From the NCBI RefSeq assembly GCF_004349215.1, contig NZ_SMKU01000020.1, forward strand, positions 1-52,965: a stretch of DNA of 52,965 nucleotides. Reading direction: 5' to 3'. The notes beneath the pieces were generated by a model. It made no database searches and had not been told where the DNA came from. It worked only from the letters and a program-made list of their open reading frames with translations. This document shows positions 44,291 through 52,965 of the stretch, piece after piece (position 1 is the first letter of the stretch; every line of letters starts with the position of its first letter). The stretch comes from Actinomadura rubrisoli. Lineage in GTDB: Bacteria > Actinomycetota > Actinomycetes > Streptosporangiales > Streptosporangiaceae. A program made the position numbers and the translations under genes.

Positions 44291-45649
44291 TCAGTCGACG
44301 GGCCGGCAGGCGTTGGTCATGGCCTCCCACCGGGCCAGCTTCACGCGCTCGCCGCGGTCGAGGCTGCGCGCGAGGGCGATCTCGGCGGCGTCCAGGTTGA
44401 GCCAGTCGGCGTAGGTGACGACGGGGAGGCAGCGGGACTCCAGCAGCTCCTCGATCGTGTTCCCGGGCGGCGTCCGGTCCGCAGGGACGTCCTCCAGCAG
44501 GTTGCGGACGGTCTCGGCGGCGTCGGACTTGTTGGTCCCGACGACGCCGGTCGGGCCGCGCTTGATCCATCCGGCGACGTACTCGCGGGGGACCTGGGCG
44601 CCGTCCGGCCCGAGGATGCGCCCGCCCTCGTTCGGGACGACGTAGGAGCGCTCGTCGAACGGGACGCCCGCCAGCGGGACGCTCTGGTAGCCGACCGAGC
44701 GCAGCACCATCCCGACGGGCAGCGTCTCGAACTCGCCGGTGCCGGTGACGCGGCCCGTCTCGTCCAGGCGCGTCTTCTCTAGGCGCAGGCCCTCCACACG
44801 GTCGGTGCCGAGGATCTCGACGGGGGCGCGCCAGAACCGCACGTCGATGCGGCGGGGCCGGTCCGCGGGCGGCTCGCCCGTCCAGCCGTTGAGGACCTTG
44901 ATGTTGCCGCGGACGTGCCGGTCGGTCTCGGCCAGCTCGGCGCTCGCCGGGTCGAGGTCCATGTCCTGCGGGCTGACGTGGATGCCGGCGCTCGGCAGCT
45001 CGCCCAGCTCGCGGGCCTCCTTGGTGGTGAACTTGGCCTGCGCGGGCCCGCGTCGCCCGACCATGTGGACGCGCCGGACGCGGCTGCGCGACAGCGCCTC
45101 GATGACCTGCTCGGGGACGTCGGTCTCGCGCAGCTCCTCCGCCGTCTTGGCGAGGATCCGCACGACGTCGACGGCCACGTTCCCGACGCCGATCACGGCG
45201 ACCTCCTCGACCGACAGGTCGAAGGCGTGGTCGGCGGCGTCGGGATGCCCGCAGTACCAGTTGACGAAGTCGGTGGCGGCGATGCTGCCGGGCAGGTCCT
45301 CGCCGGGGATCGCCATGTGCCGGTCGACCATCGCGCCGGTCGCGTAGATCACGGCGTCGTAGCAGCCGAGCAGGTCGGCGCGGGTCAGGTCGCGGCCGAG
45401 TTCCACGCACCCGAAGAACCGCACGCCCGGACCCTCCAGCACCTTCTGCAGGTACCGCGCGATGGCCTTGATCGACTTGTGGTCGGGGGCGACGCCGTAC
45501 CGGACGAGCCCGTACGGCGTGGGCAGCCGGTCGAGGACGTCCACCCGCACGTCGCCGCCGGTCTGCTTGACGAGCGCCTCGGCCGCGTAGAGCCCCGCGG
45601 GCCCCGAGCCGACGACCGCGACGCGCACTGGTTCTACCATGCGGGTCAT
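44291..45649 (-). CDS. Ferredoxin/ferredoxin--NADP reductase (FprA/adrenodoxin-reductase type)
   Basis: ATG 45647-45649 gives 452 residues; ATG 45640 is equally possible. FAD-binding VVGSGPAGLYAAEAL is followed by PTPYGLVRYGVAPDHKSIK, a signature of this family, and the NADP site VIGVGNVAVDVVRIL. The C-terminus has GWIKRGPTGVVGTNKSDA. It passes electrons from NADPH to ferredoxins, for example for P450s. Confidence 0.94.
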   Translation of the reverse strand: MTRMVEPVRVAVVGSGPAGLYAAEALVKQTGGDVRVDVLDRLPTPYGLVRYGVAPDHKSIKAIARYLQKVLEGPGVRFFGCVELGRDLTRADLLGCYDAVIYATGAMVDRHMAIPGEDLPGSIAATDFVNWYCGHPDAADHAFDLSVEEVAVIGVGNVAVDVVRILAKTAEELRETDVPEQVIEALSRSRVRRVHMVGRRGPAQAKFTTKEARELGELPSAGIHVSPQDMDLDPASAELAETDRHVRGNIKVLNGWTGEPPADRPRRIDVRFWRAPVEILGTDRVEGLRLEKTRLDETGRVTGTGEFETLPVGMVLRSVGYQSVPLAGVPFDERSYVVPNEGGRILGPDGAQVPREYVAGWIKRGPTGVVGTNKSDAAETVRNLLEDVPADRTPPGNTIEELLESRCLPVVTYADWLNLDAAEIALARSLDRGERVKLARWEAMTNACRPVD

Positions 45650-45746
45650 TGTGCCGACGCGGCGGGCAAAAGGACAGGCGGGCCGACCGGTGAGTCAGCC
45701 CACGGCGGGGAGCGGTCACGCGCCCGCCGGGTCCGGGTGCGGGCGA

Positions 45747-47252
45747 TCAGCTCTTTCCGGGCACGTCGCCGGGCACGTCGACGGCCTCGCGCCGCCTCAG
45801 CCGGCTGTGCCGGTGCCCGTAGACGGCGTACAGGACGGCACCGACGGCCATCCACGCCAGGAACCGCAGCCAGGTCTCCACCGGCAGGTTGATCATGACG
45901 AACAGGCAGGCCAGCACCGACAGGACGGGGAGCAGCGGCACCAGCGGGACCCGGAACGCCCGCGGCAGCTCCGGCCGCGTCCGCCGCAGGATCAGCACGC
46001 CGACCGACACGACGAGGAACGCGAACAGGGTGCCGATGTTCACCAGCTCGGCGAGCTTGGCCAGCGGGATGAGGCCCGAGAGCACCGCGACGATGACGCC
46101 CATGATGACCGTCGACCGGTACGGCGTGCCGAACCGGGGGTGGACGGCCGACAGCCAGGCGGGCAGCAGCCCGTCCCGGCTCATCGCGAAGAACACCCGG
46201 CTCTGCCCGAGCAGCAGGATCAGCACGACGGTGGTCAGGCCCGCGACGGCGCCGACGCTGATCACGGTGGCGAACGCCGGGTGCCCGACGGCCTTGAACG
46301 CGTCGGCGAGCGGGGCGTCCTCGCTCAGCTTCGTGTAGTCGCGCATGCCCGTGACGACCAGCGACACCGCCGCGTACAGCACCGCGGTGACCACCAGGGA
46401 GCCGATGAGCCCGATCGGCAGGTCCCGCTGCGGGCGCCGCGCCTCCTCGGCCGCGGTGGCGACGATGTCGAAGCCGATGTAGGCGAAGAACACCACGGAC
46501 ACGGCCGCGAAGACGCCGAGCCAGCCGTAGCTGACCGGGGTGATCCCGAACAGCACCTGGATCAGCGGCGCCTCGCCGCCCTCCACCGACGGGTTGGACT
46601 TCGAGGGCGGGATGAACGGCCGGTAGTTGTCGCCCTTGACGAAGAACAGCCCGGCCACGATCACCAGCAGCACCACGAACAGCTTGATCGTCACGACCAC
46701 GGCGTTGACCCGCGAGGACACCTTGACGCCGAGCACCAGCAGCCCCGTCACCAGGAGCACCAGCACGATCGCCGGGACGTTCACCACGCCGCCGCTCTCG
46801 CCCGGCGGATGCAGGATCGCGTCGGGCAGGTGGATGTGCGCGTCGTCCAGCAGCGAGGCGGCGTAGCCGGACCAGCCGACCGAGACCACGGCCGCGCCGA
46901 GCGCCAGCTCCAGGATGAGGTCCCAGCCGATGACCCACGCCGGGAACTCCCCGAGCGTGGCGTAGGAGAAGGTGTAGGCCGAGCCCGCGACCGGCACGGT
47001 GGAGGAGAACTCGGCGTAGCACAGCGCCGCCAGCCCGCACACCACGGCGGCGAGGACGAACGACAGCGCCACCGCCGGCCCGGCCTTGTCCCGCGCGACC
47101 TGCCCGGTCAGCACGAAGATGCCCGTCCCGATGAGCACCCCGACGCCGAACATGACCAGGTCGAGCGCCGACAGCTCCCGCCGCAGCCGGTGCCCCGGCT
47201 CCTCGGTGTCCTGGATCGACTGCTCGACCGACTTCGTGCGCAGCAGGTTCAT
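45747..47252 (-). CDS. APC-family cationic amino-acid permease
   Basis: ATG 47250-47252 with GAGGAG upstream gives 501 residues and about twelve membrane helices plus a basic C-terminus. Family marks are LVMFGVGVLIGTGIFVLTGQ, SAYTFSYATLGEFPAWVIGW and FFAYIGFDIVATAAEEARRP, as in CAT-type lysine/arginine transporters. It lies downstream of the fadB operon but is separated by a hairpin with tandem repeats. Confidence 0.93.
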   Translation of the reverse strand: MNLLRTKSVEQSIQDTEEPGHRLRRELSALDLVMFGVGVLIGTGIFVLTGQVARDKAGPAVALSFVLAAVVCGLAALCYAEFSSTVPVAGSAYTFSYATLGEFPAWVIGWDLILELALGAAVVSVGWSGYAASLLDDAHIHLPDAILHPPGESGGVVNVPAIVLVLLVTGLLVLGVKVSSRVNAVVVTIKLFVVLLVIVAGLFFVKGDNYRPFIPPSKSNPSVEGGEAPLIQVLFGITPVSYGWLGVFAAVSVVFFAYIGFDIVATAAEEARRPQRDLPIGLIGSLVVTAVLYAAVSLVVTGMRDYTKLSEDAPLADAFKAVGHPAFATVISVGAVAGLTTVVLILLLGQSRVFFAMSRDGLLPAWLSAVHPRFGTPYRSTVIMGVIVAVLSGLIPLAKLAELVNIGTLFAFLVVSVGVLILRRTRPELPRAFRVPLVPLLPVLSVLACLFVMINLPVETWLRFLAWMAVGAVLYAVYGHRHSRLRRREAVDVPGDVPGKS

Positions 47253-47378
47253 CCTCGGAACTCCTCGCGATCCGGTGCTCGTCACGGCCGGCGCCCATGC
47301 CGCGCCAGGACGCCTATGCCCGTATGTGCGCGTCTTACGATCGGCCGAAACGCGAGGATGTCGTGGCCTGCGGCAACG

Positions 47379-47479
47379 CCGGAAAGAGACGCTCCGAACG
47401 CGCTCCGAACGCGCTCCGAACGCGCTCCGAACGCGCTCCGAACGCGCTCCGAACGCGCGCGCGGAGCGCCTCTTTCCGG
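47379..47479 (-). terminator. Hairpin whose loop holds six 11-bp tandem repeats
   Basis: CCGGAAAGAGACGCTCCG (47379-47396) pairs with CGGAGCGCCTCTTTCCGG (47462-47479), 18 bp with one mismatch. Six exact copies of GCTCCGAACGC run from 47391 to 47456. The structure begins 7 bp past the fadB-like stop on the minus strand, where a terminator is expected. Confidence 0.8.
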
Positions 47480-47485
47480 GGACGG

Positions 47486-49588
47486 TCAGCCGCGCGGGGA
47501 GGCGACTCCCGGGTCCAGGAAGCGGGTGCCGGTGACCTTCTCCGCGATGCCCGTGCGGTCCAGGTACGGGGTGATGCCGCCGAGGTGGAAGGGCCAGCCC
47601 GCGCCGAGGATCATGCACAGGTCGATGTCCTGCGCGGCCGCGACGACGCCCTCGTCCAGCATGATGCGGATCTCCTCGGCCAGGGCGGCCAGGGCCCGCT
47701 CCAAGACCTGCTCCGGCGTGGACGGGCTCGTCCCGCCGGAGAAGATCTCCACGACCTCGGGGTCGAGGGTGAGGTCGGGCAGGTACACCCCGGGCTTGCC
47801 CGCGGCGACCATCTGAGCGAGGTTGCCCGACAGCGGGAACCGGTCCGGGAACGCGCCGTGCAGCGTCTCGTTGACGTGCAGCGCGACCGCCGGGCCGACC
47901 AGGCCCATCAGGACGAACGGCGGCATCGGCAGGCCCAGCGGCGCGGCGGCGCGCTCGGCGACCTCGATGGGGGTGCCCTCGTCCACCGCCTGGACGATCT
48001 CGGCGAGCAGGCGCAGCAGCACGCGGTTGACCACGAACGCCGGGGCGTCCTTGACCAGCACGCACGACTTCCTGAGCGCCCGGCCCGCCGCGAACGCCGT
48101 GGCGAGGGTCGCCTCGTCGGTCCGCTCGCCCCGGACGATCTCCAGCAGCGGCAGCACCGCGACCGGGTTGAAGAAGTGGAGGCCGACGACCCGCTCGGGG
48201 TGCCGCAGGCCCGCGGCCATCTCACCGACCGGCAGGGACGAGGTGTTGGTCGCGAGGACGCATTCGGCGGAGACGTGCTCCTCCACCTCGGCGAACACCG
48301 CCTGCTTGACCGCCAGGTCCTCGAACACGGCCTCGATGACGAGGCCCGCGTCCGCGAAGGCGTCCTTGGTGAGCGACCCGGTGATCAGCGACTTGAGCCG
48401 GCCCGCCTTGTCGGGCGACACGCGGCCCTTGGCGAGCAGCTTGTCGATCTCGCCGTGCGCGTGGCCCACGCCCTTGTCCAGGCGGTCCTGGTCCAGGTCG
48501 GTCAGCACGACCGGCACCTCCAGGCGGCGCGCGAACAGCAGCGCGAGCTGGGAGGCCATCAGGCCCGCGCCGACGACGCCGACCTTGTCGACCGTGCGGG
48601 CCAGGGCCTTGTCGGGCGCGCCGGCGGGCCGCTTGGCGCGCTTCTGCGTGAGGTCGAACGCGTACAGCCCGGCCCGCAGCTCGTCGCCCATGATGAGGTC
48701 GGCCAGTGCTTCGTCCTCAGCGGCGAAGCCCTCGTCGCGGGTGCGGTCCTTGGCGGCGGCGATCAGGTCCAGGGCCCTGACGTAGGACGGGGCGGCGCCG
48801 TGCAGCCTGCCGTCCACGTTCCAGCGCGCCAGCGCGACCGCGTCGTCCCACGCCTTGCCCTTGTCGACCTCCGGGCGCCGGACGATGATGTCGCCGTTCA
48901 GGACGCGGGCCGTCCAGGACAGGGACTCCTCCAGGAAGTCGGCCGGGTCGAAGATCGCGTCCGCGATGCCCAGCTCGTACGCCTGCGGGCCCTTGAGCAT
49001 GCGGTTCTGCGCGAGCGGGTTGTCGATGACGACCTTGAGGGCCTTCTCCGCGCCGATCAGGTTCGGCAGCAGGTACGTGCCGCCCCAGCCGGGCACCAGG
49101 CCGAGGAACGTCTCGGGCAGCGCGAACGCGGGGACGCCTGACGAGATCGTCCGGTAGGTGCAGTGCAGGCCGATCTCGACGCCGCCGCCCATCGCCGCGC
49201 CGTTGTAGTAGGCGAATGTGGGGACGTCCAGCTCGCCGAGGCGGCGGAAGACGTCGTGGCCCAGCCGGCCGATGGTGTGCGCGTCCTCGCGGCGCCCGAT
49301 CAGCGGGACGCCCTTGAGGTCGGCGCCGACCGCGAAGACGAACGGCTTGCCGGTGACGCCGACGGCCGCGATGTCCCCGCGCGCGGCGACCGCGTCGAGC
49401 GCCGCGTCCAGCCCGGCGAGGCCGTTCGGGCCGAAGGTGCTCGGCTTGGTGTGGTCGAGGCCGTTGTCCAGGGTGATCAGCGCCAGCGTGCCCGCGCCGT
49501 GGGGGAGGGCCACGTCGCGGACGCGGGCGTGCGTGACGACCTCGTCCGCGAAGAGGTCCTTGACGGCGCCGATGTCCGGGGTGCTCAC
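47486..49588 (-). CDS. fadB: Fatty-acid oxidation multifunctional enzyme (enoyl-CoA hydratase / 3-hydroxyacyl-CoA dehydrogenase)
   Basis: GTG 49586-49588 overlaps the thiolase stop (GTGA) and gives 700 residues. The N-terminal hydratase has both glutamates (AAMGGGVEIG and ALPETFLGLVPGWGG). The dehydrogenase part starts at VGVVGAGLMASQLA (NAD site) and has the catalytic His in GLHFFNPV. It carries out the two middle steps of beta-oxidation and works with the coupled thiolase. Confidence 0.95.
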   Translation of the reverse strand: MSTPDIGAVKDLFADEVVTHARVRDVALPHGAGTLALITLDNGLDHTKPSTFGPNGLAGLDAALDAVAARGDIAAVGVTGKPFVFAVGADLKGVPLIGRREDAHTIGRLGHDVFRRLGELDVPTFAYYNGAAMGGGVEIGLHCTYRTISSGVPAFALPETFLGLVPGWGGTYLLPNLIGAEKALKVVIDNPLAQNRMLKGPQAYELGIADAIFDPADFLEESLSWTARVLNGDIIVRRPEVDKGKAWDDAVALARWNVDGRLHGAAPSYVRALDLIAAAKDRTRDEGFAAEDEALADLIMGDELRAGLYAFDLTQKRAKRPAGAPDKALARTVDKVGVVGAGLMASQLALLFARRLEVPVVLTDLDQDRLDKGVGHAHGEIDKLLAKGRVSPDKAGRLKSLITGSLTKDAFADAGLVIEAVFEDLAVKQAVFAEVEEHVSAECVLATNTSSLPVGEMAAGLRHPERVVGLHFFNPVAVLPLLEIVRGERTDEATLATAFAAGRALRKSCVLVKDAPAFVVNRVLLRLLAEIVQAVDEGTPIEVAERAAAPLGLPMPPFVLMGLVGPAVALHVNETLHGAFPDRFPLSGNLAQMVAAGKPGVYLPDLTLDPEVVEIFSGGTSPSTPEQVLERALAALAEEIRIMLDEGVVAAAQDIDLCMILGAGWPFHLGGITPYLDRTGIAEKVTGTRFLDPGVASPRG

Positions 49589-50787
49589 TTGGCGCCCTCC
49601 CAGTTCGCGTTCTCCCAGAGGACGGTGCCGCCCATGCCCATGCCGACGCACATCGTCGTGAGGCCGTACCGGACGCCGGGGCGCTCCTCGAACAGGCGGG
49701 ACAGCTGGTTCATCAGCCGGACGCCGGACGAGGCCAGCGGGTGGCCGACGGCGATCGCGCCGCCCCATGGGTTCACGCGCGGATCGTCGTCGGCGATCTT
49801 GAAGTGGTCCAGGAACGCCAGCACCTGGACGGCGAACGCCTCGTTGATCTCGATGAGGCCGATGTCGTCCATGGTGAGGGCGTTGCGGGCTAGCAGCCGC
49901 TCGGTCGCCGGGACGGGCCCGACGCCCATGACCTCGGGCTCCACGCCGGCGAAGGAGAAGTCGGCCAGCCGCATCCGCGGGGCGAGGCCGAGCTCGCGCG
50001 CCACGTCCTCGGCGGCCAGCAGGCAGGCGGTGGCGCCGTCGTTCAGCCCGGCGGCGTTGCCCGGGGTGACGTTGCCGTGCACGCGGAACGGGGTCTTCAG
50101 CCGCGCGAGGTCGTCCATCGTGGTGCCGGGGCGCGGCGGCTCGTCCACCGTGGCGAGGCCCCAGCCCTTCTCGGCGGAGCGGACCGCGGTCGGGACGAGG
50201 TCCGGCTGCACCTTGCCCGCCGCGTAGGCCGCCGCGACCTTCCGCTGGCTGCGCACGGCGTAGGCGTCCGCGCGCTCCTTGGTGATCGCCGGGAACCGGT
50301 CGTGCAGGTTCTCCGCGGTCGAGCCCATGACCAGCGCGGACGGGTCGACGAGCCTGTCGGCGAGGAACCGGGGGTTCGGGTCGACGCCCTCGCCCATCGG
50401 GTGCCGGCCCATGTGCTCGACGCCGCCCGCGATGGCCACGTCGTAGGAGCCGAATGAGATGCCGGCGCCGGTGGCGGTCACGGCGGTCATCGCGCCCGCG
50501 CACATGCGGTCGACGGCGTAGCCGGGGACGCTCTTCGGCAGCCCGGCGAGGACGGCGGCGGAGCGGCCGATGGTCAGGCCCTGGTCGCCGGTCTGGGTGG
50601 TCGCCGCGATAGCGACCTCGTCCACCCGCTCCGGCGGGAGGGACGGGTTGCGGCGCATCAGCTCGCGGATCGCGCGGACGACCATGTCGTCGGCACGGGT
50701 CTCCGCGTACAGGCCCTTGGGTCCTGCCTTGCCGAACGGCGTGCGTACGCCGTCGACGAACACGACGTCGCGTGCGGTGCGTGGCAC
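49585..50787 (-). CDS. fadA: Acetyl-CoA acyltransferase (thiolase)
   Basis: ATG 50785-50787 gives 400 residues. The nucleophilic Cys96 lies in VDRMCAGAMTAV; the second active-site elements are GGAIAVGHPLASSG (His) and LTTMCVGMGMG (Cys). It removes acetyl-CoA in the last step of beta-oxidation. First gene of the fadA-fadB operon, preceded by palindromic operators shared with the divergent acyl-CoA synthetase gene. Confidence 0.95.
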   Translation of the reverse strand: MPRTARDVVFVDGVRTPFGKAGPKGLYAETRADDMVVRAIRELMRRNPSLPPERVDEVAIAATTQTGDQGLTIGRSAAVLAGLPKSVPGYAVDRMCAGAMTAVTATGAGISFGSYDVAIAGGVEHMGRHPMGEGVDPNPRFLADRLVDPSALVMGSTAENLHDRFPAITKERADAYAVRSQRKVAAAYAAGKVQPDLVPTAVRSAEKGWGLATVDEPPRPGTTMDDLARLKTPFRVHGNVTPGNAAGLNDGATACLLAAEDVARELGLAPRMRLADFSFAGVEPEVMGVGPVPATERLLARNALTMDDIGLIEINEAFAVQVLAFLDHFKIADDDPRVNPWGGAIAVGHPLASSGVRLMNQLSRLFEERPGVRYGLTTMCVGMGMGGTVLWENANWEGAK

Positions 50788-50835
50788 GGGGTCGTCCTCC
50801 CTCTGGACGGAGCGGATTGCCTTGGAACGGAATGC

Positions 50836-50870
50836 TACTTATTGGTAATCCACGATGCTACTCGTCAGTA
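50836..50870. promoter_or_regulatory. TACT-N4-AGTA operators in the fadA / synthetase divergent region
   Basis: TACTCGTCAGTA (50859-50870) is a perfect TACT-N4-AGTA palindrome. TACTTATTGGTA (50836-50847) is a close copy 23 bp away, and both follow GC. They sit in the 170-bp gap between fadA and the acyl-CoA synthetase gene, suited to a TetR- or FadR-type repressor of fatty-acid use. Confidence 0.5.
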
Positions 50871-50957
50871 ACCACTGACATGGGGTCAAGCCGATGGTGC
50901 CCTTGTTCGCAAACGAACCCGTGGGTAACGTGGCTTGAAATCACCGAGGAGGGCACG

Positions 50958-52784
50958 GTGGTGCACGCGCGGCCCGTCTATCATCCGGGACTACGCCGGC
51001 GGATCGGGCATATCCGCGACCTGTCCGCCCTCCTGGTGAGCACGGGACTGCTGTTCTCCGGCGGCCCGCGCCGCCTCCTCCGCCAGTTCGGCGCGCTGCG
51101 CCGCTGGGGCACCACGCTCGCCGGGCTGGTCGCCTCGTCCGCCGCGCGCTCCCCGGCCAGGCCCGCCGTGATCGACGACGAGGGCGTCCTCACCTTCGCC
51201 GAACTGGACGAGCGCGCCACCCGGCTCGCCGCCGGGCTGCCCCTGTCCGGCCCCCGTCCCCGCGTCGGCGTGCTCTGCCGCAACCACCGCGGCATGGCCC
51301 TGACGCTCGTCGCGTGCAGCAGGCGCGGCGCCGAGGTCGTCCTGCTCAACACCGGCTTCGGGACGGGCCAGCTCCGCGCCGTCCTCGGCGAGATGCGCCC
51401 CGACCTGCTCGTCGCCGACGCCGAGTTCGCGCCGCTGCTGGCGGGCATCCCCATCGCGCTGCGCCGGACCGTCCTGTGGGCCGACGGGCGGCCCGGGGCG
51501 TCCGGCGCGTCCGGCGCGGGGACGCCGCTCGCCGCGCCCGTCCCCCTCGGAACGCTCCCGCTGGTACGCCCCGGCCGGGACACGGGCCGCCCCCCTCCGG
51601 CGGAGACGGGCCCGAGCATCGACGAGGTCATCCGCTCGGTCCCGCCCGACGCGGCCGCGGCGGAGCCGCCGCAGATCCAGAGCCGCACGATCATGCTCAG
51701 CTCGGGGACCACGGGACGCCCGAAGGGCGCCCGCCGCCCGCCCCGGCCCGGGCTGTGGCCGCTGGCCTCGATGACCTCCCGGATCCCGCTGCGCGCCCGG
51801 CAGACGATGATCGTCGAGGCGCCGCTGTTCCACACCTGGGGTTACGGCGCCCTCCAGATGGCCTGGGCGCTGCGCGCGCCGGTCGTCCTGCACCGCCGGT
51901 TCGACCCCGAGCAGGCGCTGCGCTCGATCGCCTCGCACCGCGACGCCGTCGTGTTCGCCGTCCCCGTCATGCTCCAGCGGATCCTGGAACTGGCCCCCGG
52001 CGTCCGCGCGGTCCACGACACGTCCTCGCTGCGGATCGTGGCGCTCAGCGGCACCGCACTGCCCGGCGATCTCGCCACCCGGTTCATGGACGCGTTCGGC
52101 GACCGGCTCTACAACGTCTACGGCTCCACCGAGACGTCGTGGGTGTCCATCGCCACCCCGCACGACCTGCGGATCGACCCGCGCACCGCCGGCCGCCCGC
52201 CCCGCAACACCTCCCTGGCGATCCTGGACGCGCAGGGCCGCCGGGTCGGCCGCTCCACCATCGGCCAGATCTTCGCCGCGAACGAGCTGCTCTTCGAGGG
52301 GTACACCGGCGGCGAGCCCATGGAGGTCCGCGACGGGCTGCTCGCCACCGGCGACCTCGGCCATATCGACCACCGCGGCCTGCTGTTCGTGGACGGGCGC
52401 CGCGACGGGCTGATCGTCTCCGGCGGCGAGAACATCGTCCCCCGCGACGTCGAGGACGCCCTGCTGCGGCTCCCGCAGATCCACGAGGCCGCCGTCGTCG
52501 GCGTCCCCGACGACGACTGGGGACAGCGCCTCGCCGCCTACATCGTCCTGAGCCCCGGGGCCGTGCTCGCCGCGGAGGCCGTCCGCGCCCACGTGCACGA
52601 GCAGGTCGCCCGGTACGCGGCGCCGCGCGACGTCCACTTCATCGCCGAGCTGCCGCGCAACGCCACCGGCAAGGTCGTCCACCGCTGGCTGACGGCCCGG
52701 CCCGACCTGCGCCCCGAGCCCGAGGGCCGCGTCGAGTGGCCCAAGCCGCCGCCCTGGCCGATGCCCACGGGCCAGGCGGGCTGA
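50958..52784 (+). CDS. Acyl-CoA synthetase (AMP-binding, FadD-like)
   Basis: GTG 50958 with GAGGAGG upstream gives 608 residues; the upstream open frame is not coding. The AMP-binding motif is IMLSSGTTGRPKGARR. VYGSTETSW and LLATGDLGHIDHRGLLFVDG follow, with RDGLIVSGGENIVPRDVED at the hinge and the terminal adenylation Lys in RNATGKVVHRW. It activates a fatty or carboxylic acid to its CoA ester, feeding the divergent fadAB enzymes. The segment AYIVLSPGAVLAAEA recurs, inverted, at the window end. Confidence 0.93.
   Translation: MVHARPVYHPGLRRRIGHIRDLSALLVSTGLLFSGGPRRLLRQFGALRRWGTTLAGLVASSAARSPARPAVIDDEGVLTFAELDERATRLAAGLPLSGPRPRVGVLCRNHRGMALTLVACSRRGAEVVLLNTGFGTGQLRAVLGEMRPDLLVADAEFAPLLAGIPIALRRTVLWADGRPGASGASGAGTPLAAPVPLGTLPLVRPGRDTGRPPPAETGPSIDEVIRSVPPDAAAAEPPQIQSRTIMLSSGTTGRPKGARRPPRPGLWPLASMTSRIPLRARQTMIVEAPLFHTWGYGALQMAWALRAPVVLHRRFDPEQALRSIASHRDAVVFAVPVMLQRILELAPGVRAVHDTSSLRIVALSGTALPGDLATRFMDAFGDRLYNVYGSTETSWVSIATPHDLRIDPRTAGRPPRNTSLAILDAQGRRVGRSTIGQIFAANELLFEGYTGGEPMEVRDGLLATGDLGHIDHRGLLFVDGRRDGLIVSGGENIVPRDVEDALLRLPQIHEAAVVGVPDDDWGQRLAAYIVLSPGAVLAAEAVRAHVHEQVARYAAPRDVHFIAELPRNATGKVVHRWLTARPDLRPEPEGRVEWPKPPPWPMPTGQAG
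52536..52579 (+). repeat. 44-bp inverted repeat, internal arm
   Basis: Identical, inverted, to 52922-52965. It codes AYIVLSPGAVLAAEA in the acyl-CoA synthetase, where the text fits the family, so this arm is the original. Confidence 0.95.
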
Positions 52785-52794
52785 GCCGCAGGGG

Positions 52795-52965
52795 TCAGGC
52801 GGTCAGCGCGGCCTCGTGCGCCGCGTCCGGCACCCCCGCCGCCGGGAACCGCGCCGTGATCGACAGGCCGCCCTCCTGCCGCGGGACGGTCTCGATCGTG
52901 CCGCCGTGCGCGCCCACCACCGCCTCCGCGGCGAGCACGGCCCCGGGGCTCAGGACGATGTAGGC
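52795..52965 (-). CDS. C-terminal end of a sensor-histidine-kinase-like protein (partial)
   Basis: Stop at 52795-52797. Upstream codons read VVGAHGGTIETVPRQEGGLS and ITARFP, the typical last strands of a HATPase_c domain. Further upstream (52922-52965) the frame abruptly reads AYIVLSPGAVLAAEA, which belongs to the acyl-CoA synthetase and not to a kinase. Only 52795-52921 is trustworthy. Confidence 0.5.
   Translation of the reverse strand, partial: AYIVLSPGAVLAAEAVVGAHGGTIETVPRQEGGLSITARFPAAGVPDAAHEAALTA
52922..52965 (-). repeat. 44-bp inverted repeat, terminal arm
   Basis: Exact reverse complement of 52536-52579, ending on the very last base of the window. It interrupts a kinase-like reading frame, which suggests a misjoined or folded-back contig end. 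Confidence 0.95.

Overview
The window is about 53 kb of very GC-rich DNA. Strong GC preference at third codon positions, many GTG starts and ATGA/GTGA stop-start overlaps point to an actinomycete. An Actinomadura/Streptosporangiales-type genome is my inference; it rests on the HTH-DUF5753/DUF397/ATPase locus, the SARP regulator and the RiPP loci, and no rRNA is present to test it. No tRNA, rRNA or CRISPR array was seen.

Left arm (1-8.4 kb): a secreted S41 peptidase, a decayed beta-lactamase-like serine hydrolase, a Tat-exported TPR protein with two aspartyl-protease-like DTG motifs, a 1199-residue orphan protein resembling the channel and TcB-binding end of Tc-toxin TcA, and a YnfA-type membrane protein.

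Natural-product region (8.4-29 kb): first a three-gene coupled operon (KAS III-like enzyme, SnoaL-like protein, FAD-dependent oxygenase). Next comes a stretch with Tn3-type transposase/resolvase debris at both ends. It carries a lanthipeptide cluster: a Cys-rich precursor, a stand-alone kinase, a HopA1-type lyase, a LanC cyclase with its zinc ligands, and an ABC exporter. The cluster is bracketed by two copies of a ~140-bp repeat that contains a hairpin and the ribosome-binding site. A SARP regulator fused to an alpha/beta hydrolase follows. Then come three tandem DUF397 genes with their HTH-DUF5753 regulator and anti-sigma-type ATPase, and a second RiPP locus of the graspetide type (precursor, ATP-grasp ligase, PIMT-like methyltransferase) facing a Nudix gene across a cluster of TGTCA boxes. 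A frameshifted terpene-cyclase-fold/HTH gene closes the region.

Right arm (29-53 kb): mostly conserved housekeeping genes. These are an AraC regulator and glyoxalase-fold pair, a DUF2867/TetR divergon, aconitase with a palindromic operator pair, a LysE exporter, an aldo/keto reductase, mug glycosylase with a duplicated tail, an ASCH protein, a CUT1 sugar transporter lacking its ATPase, idi and dxs diverging, an FprA-like reductase, an APC permease, a fadB/fadA operon and an acyl-CoA synthetase. The window ends inside a sensor-kinase-like gene whose last 44 bases are a perfect inverted copy of sequence about 390 bp upstream, which may be an assembly-edge artefact.
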